Positions 55,200 through 64,000 of a stretch of DNA of 64,000 nucleotides are shown here, piece by piece. The DNA is from Sabellastarte sp. h YS-2021 (taxonomy: Eukaryota > Annelida > Polychaeta > Sabellida > Sabellidae), in NCBI GenBank assembly GCA_964017235.1, contig OZ024938.1, positions 10,593,454 to 10,657,453 of the forward strand, written 5' to 3'. The notes below the pieces were generated by a model. The model saw only the letters and a program-made list of their open reading frames with translations, was not told the DNA's origin and searched no databases. Position 1 is the stretch's first letter. Each line of letters starts with the position of its first letter. The position numbers and the translations under genes were made by a program.

Positions 55200-57005
55200 T
55201 CATAGAAAACAGACATTCAGTAGAATTGTTAATGTGTCACCAACTTAAGCTATAGCTTAAAAGGAGGATGAAATTTAAAACAACACATTATGCTGGACTG
55301 ACATATTTGGCTGACTGGCAGTATTTATTATTCAGATCCAGACCATCTTTAATGAGGATCGAGCCATGGTTTGACCCCACCTTGTGTAATAATATGAAGC
55401 TCATCTGATGGATAGGTTTTGAGTATTGCACATTGACACAAGAAGAGACAAATTTTACAAATGTGGTTTTTGTCATTTTATTTGTAGTGTATTACAATAC
55501 AAAATGTTGTATATACGGTTAGAGTTAATAAATAAACAAGAGCACTCTGAGGTAATCCAGGTGCATTCTTTTGGGAAACACTGAACTGCTTACAGGGCAT
55601 TAACTACTTAACACATCTTGCCCATGCTCACATTAGGGCTGAAGGGTGAGAACACAGACTATTTTGATGATTTCAGTAAAACATCTCTTCAGAATTAAAG
55701 ATATTGACCCTATCATGCCAAAGTTTGAATCTGTTCTTCTCTGTAACAGCTCTAATGCTCTCTGAAAATTACATAACAATCTCTGCAAAGCACAGTTGAA
55801 TTAATATGCATGGGCTCATGAATTTTTAAGCATCTTCTTGATTATCTTTTATTCTGGCTTGAGATATTCTTTGATGATGTTCATCATCATTATTGCTTGA
55901 GATGTTCATCATTGAATCTCAAACATTTTCAAAGAATTTCTTGCCTTCTGGCTCTTTTAATATGCCTTAGATATTTTTCATTAAAGTGTGAAGAATACTG
56001 CAAGCATATTTAAGACCTCCCACCTCTGAGGTCCCAGTTCAAACTCTAAACCCTAAGTGAGAAAGCTGGTAGTTTTTTACTGATGGTCCGCAATTTACAG
56101 CACAGAACTTTGACCAAATGTATATACTGCTTTACTCTGCCCATAACTATCCATCGTGATATGACCTATACAAATAAGTACTGAACAAGCACATTTATTA
56201 CATAAAAACCTCTAACAGATTTCTAAAGAAAATAATACATTTAAATGTTATCCAATATGCATCAGTTATTCTTCAATTAGGAGGAATCTTCCATGCATAC
56301 TTAATGCAGTATATCAATTATAAAAACAATGTTCTGCATTGGAGCTAGATTGTATAACATAACTTAAGTCAATTGAAACAAGATAATGTATTTAAAGTCT
56401 TTCCAATCATGCATTGTCATAATAAATGGTTCTGCCAATGGATTTGTTAAATCAGGCAAAGTTAATATACCCAGAATGAATGAAACCTCTTTGGTGCAGA
56501 CAAAAATGAAAAATTGTTTCAATGGGGGGGGGGGGGGGGGTATTTTTGTCTCATATTTTTATTTATTTATGACAGTAAAACAGATCATAAAATATACAGG
56601 AAAAAAGAAAATATTGAGTGAACAAGACTGGCACTCTCTCATGCCACAGGCATTAATTTGGTATTTTTGTAGCACCCATTTTGTGAGATCCACAATTATT
56701 ATACACCATTTTTCATTTGTTTGGGGTCAATCTTCCTGCAATGATAAGATTTATCCTTTTTCAAAATATTTAAATGGTTTCAGGACTTTCTGAAATATTA
56801 GCACAAAACTTTTGAAGGACTTGTATGCTTTCATGTATTAGTGGAAACACTGTGATTAGATCTTAGCAGATTCACTTATATCTCAAAAATTTTGGATTTC
56901 TTCCTTATGTGTAGAAACAAAACATGCATTCCCAGGCATATTACCATATAACACACAAAAGCATTTAGATTTATCATATACAAATACCTCACTTATCATA
57001 AGTCC
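55200..57005. repeat. Inverted duplication, right arm
   Basis: Reverse partner of 51,790-53,215 (through 56,345) and of 45,240-45,575 (56,700-57,005). The 355 bases between these parts (with a G17 run at 56,524-56,540) have no partner on the left, where other elements now lie. Confidence 0.82.
56012..56185 (+). mobile_element. Old type 1 SINE copy in right arm
   Basis: CCTCCCACCTCTGAGGTCCC, GTGAGAAAGCTGGTAGTTTT and CTATCCATCGTGATATGACC match the type 1 body. It is inverted relative to 52,243-52,445. Confidence 0.75.
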
Positions 57006-58080
57006 CTGCTGCTCAAAACAGGCAGGCAGTGGCTGTGCTATTATGGGGGTAAAACTAGCACATCCCTGACTTTTGTTTGGGGAAATAATACGAAACACCA
57101 GCATCTTTTGAGTTTTAATAAACACTTAGGTTACTCAAGTCTAATGCAAATTTTACCAACAACATTGTCACAGTTATAATCTCCCACCTGTTGTATGGCT
57201 ATATATACGTCATGTACAAGTTGAGAATTTGTACAAGTTGAGAATTGCACAAGCTGTACAAGTTGCAACTAGTTCGAGCTGTTTGTACAAGTTGTAAGTT
57301 GTACAGATTGACTTGTACAAGTTGCAACATGAACAAATTTTAGACCTGAACAAGTTGCAACTGATACAAGCTCCATATTGTATCAATTAAACAATATATT
57401 TTAATGAATTTATACTTTAAAATTTATAAAATTAACATATCTGATTTCCATTGCTGTCAAAGTTACTGTAAATAATAATACTTCTTAGATGAGAAGGCAA
57501 CCTCCTGACCTGTACAATTTCATAATTTTGTTGCTACTTCACCACAATTTTAATGTGTACATTTATATTATTTTAAAAATTAGAGTCACACCGGCCCAAC
57601 TGAAACCTGTATCTGACTTAGGGGTATGTTAGGGTCAGTCCCTTATAATTTTAACCATTTTTTTCTGTCAAGAATTATCCTAAATTTATTTTTATTCCAT
57701 AACATGGGAAAAGGGTAAAATGAATTATTTTATAGTGATAAAACCACATCTGAATTTTAAATGCATATTTGACTTAATATTCATCACCTTTGCGTCGTGA
57801 AAAGTTAATAATTTTAGCCACTTCAAAAATGTAAATATGACCACATAAATAAAAGTGGGAATTCCCCATACAGAGAAATGTCAAAGGTTTTGATATGCTG
57901 ATCGTGAAAGTGGTATGTAAAATGGATTTGATTGGGTGTTCGTTTGTGAGTAAGAAAATTGCGGATGAAAAGCTAAAAACCTTATAACTGGTATGAATAA
58001 TTGGATTCATTCAAACAGTCAGTTAAAATTCCCCTAGTTTTTCTCTATAATCACACTCTGAGTGAATATAAAATTGTTCC
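57006..58080. other. Unassigned stretch with minisatellite
   Basis: A minisatellite of about 11-24-bp units around TGTACAAGTTG covers roughly 57,205-57,370. The rest is AT-rich with no gene recognised. Confidence 0.5.
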
Positions 58081-58094
58081 TCATATTTCCTTTT

Positions 58095-59255
58095 TAATTT
58101 AATTTTAAGCCCATTTATATTAAGAACATATCGAATTATAGCACTTTTAAAATATAATATTTAGCAGTAGCAATTAAAGTGTCGATTGCAATGTACTGAT
58201 TGTCCATATATAAGTTCTGTAGGATTATATCCACGGCTAAATATTTTATTGATTCCCCCAAGTTGGAATGTGTCCAATTTTCTAAATCTTTCCGTAACTC
58301 CACCACATAGCGACATTTTACATACAGATACATAAATGTATCAGAATCATTTTGACATAATTCACAAATGTCTGTTTTGTCAAGGGACATTTTATACAGT
58401 TGACTATTTGTACCTAGTATTCTAAATATGAACTTATATTGAAATCAGATCAAGTTATTATCCTGTTCAACACTGAATATAAAAGACTCTTCTCCATGTC
58501 ATTCTGTCCATATGTATATCAAGATCATTATTCCATTTAGCCTTATATCTGCATTCTACTTGTTTTATAGTTACCCTATTGTAGATATTTCTAAAACCTT
58601 GGTGACATAGGAAGAAAGGGGATATGTGGTGTTGGATGAATGGTCTCTCAAAATGATTACTTTGATTGATTAAACGCTTATTTGTCATTAATATATCTGT
58701 AACATTAAGCCCATTTGAAAGCATTCTAAGAAATTTCTTTACGAAAGCCAAATTTTGCCTCTATTTCTTTACTACTCAACATTTTAAGGTTTTTATGAAC
58801 AATATTCCCAGTGACTGATATCCCTTTTTCAGACTATGTTTTCCAAAATATAAAAGGATTTTGTAGTTTGACAAAATCCACAACTGTCTGCTTTGTCAAA
58901 TGACATTTTGTACAGTTGACTATTTGGACAAAGCATTCTATGTATCAACTTATATTGAAATCAGATCAAGGTAGTATCCTGTTCGACACTGAATATAAGA
59001 TAAAAGACTCTTTTCCATATCATATTGTCTATATGTATATCAAGATCATTATTCAATTTAGCTTTATATTTGCATTCTACTTGCTTTATATTTACCCTAT
59101 TGTAGATATTTCTACAACCTTGGTGACATTGGAAGAAAAGGGATGTGTTGTGGGATATCCCTTTTTCAGACCATGTTTTCCAAAATATATAAGGATTTCC
59201 TAGTTTGCTATTATACCACAGATAGATTGAAAGTATGTTTTGTTCAGACCTTATT
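58095..59255 (-). pseudogene. Tx1-like LINE ORF2 fragment with a direct duplication
   Basis: Minus-strand blocks are LWYNSKLGNPYIFWK and KYKAKLNNDLDIH in the first part, KWNNDLDIHMDRMTWRRVF in the second, then ICELCQNDSDTFMYLYVKC, a changed form of the CCHC-like knuckle. About 270 bp occurs twice in the same orientation (58,370-58,640 and 58,880-59,160), sharing TTGAAATCAGATCAAG, CCTGTTC.ACACTGAATATA and TATGTATATCAAGATCATTA. Both are frameshifted. It abuts the DIRS fossil near 59,260. Confidence 0.65.
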
Positions 59256-59264
59256 TGAAGTGAT

Positions 59265-61377
59265 TGAACTATTATTATGTTCCAAGATACAAATATCTGT
59301 TTCCAAAAGTCAGTGGGTACTCCTTTGTTAATTTATCCCTAATGGAGGTTGATTTCTGAAATTCAGACAATAACCCTCCTTCAAAATGGTCACCACCCTT
59401 GGATGAGCTTTTTTGGTTTCCCATACCTGGCAAAAACTGGACAGACAGCTTCCTGGGCACAGACAGTCACTTCCTCCTGCCACCCCTGCCTCTGAAAGGC
59501 CTAGAGGAGTAAGAACCTCTTCCTCTGTTTCCAGCTGAAGAAGAGACATTGCTTTTTGCTGAGGTTGTTGAAGAAGTGTCATGGTAGGGTCGAAAAGATC
59601 TATTCTGAGACCTGTTATCTCTTTTCTCCTCATGTCTAGAAGAATGCTCCTTCCTAGAATCTCTACTCCTGGAATCCCTATTTACATGGGACCACTGAAT
59701 GAAATTCTTCTGAACTTCAGAGAGGGTATCTACAGGAAAAACCTCATTTGAAGTGAAAGGAGCATTCCTTAGCTTGCTAATGTCATCCTCAGTGACATCC
59801 CTGGAACAGCTTTTCAAGTAATTGTCGCTCCTACTCAACAACATGTTTGCTGCCATGGTCATAGAACTGCCAAGCAGAGAATCTAAGGACTTTCCCAAAG
59901 ACTGATTCACTGATGATTGTAATTGAAGACACTCCTGAACATATTCCAGAGCATTATTAAAGTCAGTTTCATTCTCACCAGATTTTATGATGGCAAATTG
60001 CCTCTCCATCTCCTCTGTGGCTTTGCAATTTGCTGAATTGAACCAAAAAATGTGGTTTAGAACATTGATGTTTTCTCTATTAACAGTTTCCCAGAGTGTA
60101 AACTGCTTCCAAGGAGTTGAAATGGCAGAAGGCATTTGAAACTGGGAAGAAGTAATGTTCCGGAATGCATCCTGTAACTTGGGAGCTGCTACTGCATGAG
60201 GCTGAGGCGAGATGTTATACCACTTCATAGGTGGTCTGTCAAAACTCAAAAATTGACCTCTAGGCAAAGGATTTCTCCTTGAAGACTTGGTTTTCAAAGA
60301 ATCATGTTCCTTTGAAACACCCGAAGCCTCATATTCCTTGAAATCCTACAAACTAACCATATTTTCAGCAGGTGGAAGAGCTAAGGAGACCTCTGCAGAC
60401 TTCTTCAGCTTAGAAGCTTGTGAAAACACAGAAGTGGCAATAATAGTATCAGTCTCAGTTATTGCAATATCCAGCCACTTTTTAATAGCAAAAAGTGTAT
60501 CAGAATATAAAGGAACAGGCTGTTTGTCTTCCTGAGAGGAATCATATTCCCCGTCATCTGACAACTCTACCCTCGCTCTTTTAGTTGGTATGGAAAATCG
60601 ATTGTCTATAGCAGTAGACGTAGAGGGATTTTCCTCCGCAGGACGTTTTGAATGAACCTCTTCGGAAACCTGTATAGTGGGCATAGATCTCTTCTTGCAT
60701 TGGGAACTTGCCCTTCCCGTAGCTTCCTTAGAAACCAAGATGTCCGCCTCTGCAGGGGAATCCTTGTTTTCAATAGCAGCAATTCTGTTTGATAGGGTTG
60801 TAAGTGGTGAGAGAATCGCTGCCAACTCCTGGCTATTTGAACCTGACGTCTGGCCAGCGACCACAGTGTGAGAAGACATTCCAATCGAACGGTCTTCCTC
60901 ATCCAATATGGAGTCGTCTATCTTTTCTTTTTGCAAGGTAGATTCTTTTAAAGATTTCTTACCCTTTGAAAGCTTCTCAGCGAGTTTTCGTTTCTGATCT
61001 TCAGAAAAAGTAATACAAAGTAGGCAGTCTTTCTTAAGTGTACAAAGGTCATCACCCTTGCTAGCTTCATGACATTTGTAGCAATATCTGTGGGTATCAA
61101 ACCCCAACATAAGATGTCCACAAAAGCTGGATTTCTTAGATTTAGAATCAGATGAATCTTTATTATTCGCCATGATTCAAATCTTTACAAAGATTTCCAA
61201 AAACACGTCTCTACTGTTGATGGCCAACAAAAATAATGAAGTAAACAAAGTGGTCATGTGACCTATTTGGCGGACTACTGTAACCCAATGGCTTGGTTAA
61301 GGTTGTTAGAAAACCTTAAAATCGCACCTCTGCGTTGGCCATTGGGTTGGATGGCTCCAACAAATAGCTACTGTTAG
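59265..61377 (-). mobile_element. DIRS-like retroelement fossil: 5' end, gag-like region, start of pol
   Basis: The outer end (61,205-61,377) matches 895-1,088. Next comes a gag-like region, about 61,173-59,467. It starts MANNKDSSDSKSKKSSFCG and has a cysteine-rich block with CYKCHEASKGDDLC and DCLLC, a long polar linker, PPMKWYNISPQPHAVAAP, and an Arg/Gly-rich end GRGSYSSRPFRGRGGRRK. The start of a pol frame (with VVTILKEGYCLNFRNQPPL) overlaps its end, as is usual for the family. The element is cut off there, so RT, RNase H and recombinase are absent. It appears broken in one or two places in gag; fairly well preserved and so not very old. Confidence 0.8.
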
Positions 61378-61384
61378 AAAATGG

Positions 61385-64000
61385 TAAGGGTATTTCGCTA
61401 TAAAATATACCAATTGCCCAGCCCCCAATGGGCTTATAAGTCACTTCAAATACACAGTATTTCATTTGTTAGTTGAACATAATACAATTCCATAATTAGT
61501 TATGTAACACAAATATTTTTGTCTGAAAACATGGTAGTGACAATAATAATAAAAAAACACACAATAAATATTAAATTCAGCATAAAAGAGAATAGAAAAT
61601 TGTATAAATTTATCTATTGACTATAGTCTGTCTAATATTCCAGGATGTCTTTAAATAATCAATTAACAAGTTCTCAAAATCTCGCAATACTATTTGAAAT
61701 TTTTCTTCATCAGTCAAACTTGCAAAAATTTTTACCTTAAGACATATCTCATTGAACATTTTTTCCCTTGGCTCCATAAATATACAACATTTACAAAGAA
61801 AGTGAATTTCATCCTCCACTGATTCTGTATTACATATGAGGCATGTTCTTTCTTCAGTGTTAAGTTTTCTATATTTTTTAGTTTGTGAATCTTTAGTGAG
61901 GTGATATCTTCCAGTTTCTATGCGTAAGGGTAATACCCCAGCTCTAAACTGTGAAAGAAGGGAACATTTATATCGTGGAATGTAAGATTGAAGATGATTT
62001 GCTGGTTTCAAATTGGTTTTAAAAGTTTTATGAAGTCTTAAATTTGGTTTTGATTCAACATCTTGCTTCCATTCATGTTCTGCAAAGTTTAAACAAATTA
62101 GTCTTTGCCTTTTCAATATCAACAATTTGTTTTAAATTATATTCATTATCAAAATCTAATTTACTAAAAATTTCCTTTACATTCTGGCACCAGCTGGATT
62201 GAGTTTGTTCATAGTCCCACAGGAATATTGTTTTTGTGAGACTATTATTATCAATTTTTATTAATCTATTCCATAGTCGTATTGTATTTAAGTATTTTCT
62301 GAATCTACTGGGCAACCATCCCATTTCTCCATTTAGAGCTGGAACTGGTGTAAACCCATGCACACCTAAAAATATTGCATTGCCTTATTCTGAATAACAT
62401 CACACTCTGGAGCTTTTTTATGTGACCAAATAGATGAAGAATAATCTAAGATAGTTGCAATTTGTGAGTTAAATATAGTAGTAAATGTTTTATATCTAAC
62501 ATCTTTAAGATGTTTTAATTTGGATATCACAGCACCGAATGCCCGGCCTCCTGAATCAGCAAGTGTCCTAATACCATTATTAAAGTTAAAGTTAGCATCA
62601 AGGTATAATCCCAAGTATTTGTAATATGGGCAGTATTCAAGTGTAGTACTTCCATACTTAAATTGGAAATTTGATTGTTGTTTCCTATTTTGTCTAAAGT
62701 GCATTATTTTACTTTTTTCTATATTTATATTTAGTTTCCATTTGGAGCACCATTCATGGGTTGTATTTAACAAGGTTTGGAGATCTTTTTCATTTTCAGC
62801 TAATAAAACAATATCATCTGCATATAAAAGCACACATATATTTTTACCATTCACTTTAATACCAATGTTTAATCTTTTTAATGTCTCTGCAAGGTCATTA
62901 ATATAAATGCAAAAAAGTGTTGGGGAAAGATTATCTCCCTGTTTTACTCCTGATGTCACTGGAAACCAATCAGTTACATTGTGATTCAGACGCACACATG
63001 AAACAGTTTTGTTATAAAGAGAATGAATGGCTTTGTAAATTTTACCATTTATTCCATAGCTCAACAACCAATACATTAATAGATCTCTATCAACCCAATC
63101 AAACACTTTTTGTAAGCCAATAAAAGAGGCAAATACTGGCTTTGATTTTGTAAACTGATTTCTTATTAGGGTTGTTAGAGAAAAAATATGTTCCTCGCAA
63201 GACTGACCTGAACGAAAACTTTTTTGCTCATCCACTAAGATATTTGACATATTACAGTACAGTAAAATTTGATTATTTAATAAAGAAGAGTAAACTTTAG
63301 ATAAACATGACAGAAGACTAATACCACGATAATTTAATGGTGTATGTGGGTCTTTTGTTCCACTCTTTGGAATCAGGCTAACAACTGATTTGAGCCAAAT
63401 GGATGGGACAAAACTGCTGTCGAAACATTTTTGAAAGTCGCCAAAATTCTTTTGGATTTGTATTTACAGTTTCAATGTCATTTGTTACTTTTCTGTTATA
63501 GTTGTGCTTACTTTTATGCAAAGCTTTATCAAATTTGTCTCTTGCTGTTTTGTATTCATGCCTTGCTTGACATTTTGCAGATTTTGAGTAACTTACTTTT
63601 AAAAATCCTTTTTCACACTGGCACATGTTTTTCCATAACACAGTTAAATTATCATCCCAATAAGGTTTTGAAAATTTCAGATATTTTCTAGTTTTTTCGA
63701 CTTGCTCCTTTTGTGTCAAGATACCTGTCCATTTCACCAAAGAAACTTTTAGTGAGCTTTGTGTACATATTATCAATACTTTCTTGAGAATATAACATTT
63801 TTTCAATGTTTTCAGTTAATGTTAAAATAGTATCTTTCCACATGCTTGATTTCATGAACTCTGGGGGGACTTTTTCAAATTTGTATTGTTTATTATTATC
63901 AGTTGTTACCAATTGCTTTTTATCAATATGCTTACTAGATTCGTTGAGCATATTACTGGTATTCTGAACATACGAACACTGGAACTTTCCACAGAGAATA
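61385..64000 (-). pseudogene. Non-LTR retrotransposon (Jockey/I/CR1-like) ORF2, running off the right edge
   Basis: Minus-strand order: a linker with KPYWDDNLTVLWKNM (about 63.66 kb), then the RT core at 63,250-62,366. RT blocks are QKSFRSGQSCEEHIFSL, FASFIGLQKVFDWVDRDLL, GVKQGDNLSPTLFCIYINDL, VLLYADDIVLLAE and KWKLNINIEKSKIMHF. A C-terminal part (62.36-61.61 kb) has CLICNTESVEDEIHFLCKC. The catalytic YADD is intact, but block A reads FIGLQKVFD where a catalytic Asp is expected, so Gly replaces Asp. Four or more frame changes separate the pieces. The endonuclease lies beyond the window. The 3' UTR reaches about 61,385, against the DIRS end. The clade is uncertain. Confidence 0.75.

Noticed and set aside
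53213-55205. Trp/Val/Gly-rich and Thr/Asp-rich frames over the minisatellite blocks
   Set aside because: They are simple translations of a degenerate 21-27-bp repeat; both strands stay open because of composition.

Overview
The window is animal nuclear DNA, most likely from a bivalve or another mollusc. The organism is inferred from the gene and repeat content; no marker gene names it. Introns have GT/AG borders, genes are sparse and the DNA is AT-rich. The repeats are tRNA-derived SINEs, CR1/L2-like and Tx1-like LINEs, tyrosine-recombinase retroelements (DIRS and Ngaro types), short inverted-repeat transposons, and many elements built around satellite arrays.

Only one host gene is convincing: a phytochelatin synthase on the + strand, seen as five exons between 8,873 and 17,614. 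It has the Cys-His-Asp catalytic triad and a cysteine-rich C-terminal tail. Its first coding exon is not in the recognised sequence. Its introns hold a SINE, two satellite-cored elements, and a LINE fragment split by a hAT-like insertion with a perfect 8-bp target duplication.

Layout. 1-8.8 kb: DIRS terminus fossil, 169-bp satellite array, retroposed fragments, Tx1-like LINE end, and a second, related satellite element. 8.8-17.6 kb: phytochelatin synthase. 17.9-33.3 kb: a nest of satellite-cored elements (families A, C, D, E and G) lying inside each other. 33-45 kb: mostly unassigned AT-rich DNA with a recombinase fossil, a 225-bp MITE, SINEs and a 1.56-kb inverted-repeat element. 45.2-57.0 kb: a large inverted duplication whose left arm was later split by about 6 kb of insertions, including an Ngaro-like fossil that itself carries a LINE and SINEs. 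58-64 kb: LINE fragments, a DIRS fossil and a further LINE running off the right edge.

The main finding is a set of apparently non-autonomous elements (called A, C, D, E and F here) that share one plan. Most have a palindromic 5' head; each has a core of tandem units about 146-170 bp long, and a 3' end reading CTAG, CTGG, TTAG or CTTG followed by T, often just after a short hairpin. This resembles Helitron/Helentron ends. Two nested insertions, A inside C and D inside E, let the ends be placed within a few bases. The largest array also has a higher-order repeat of nine 169-bp units (1,521 bp).
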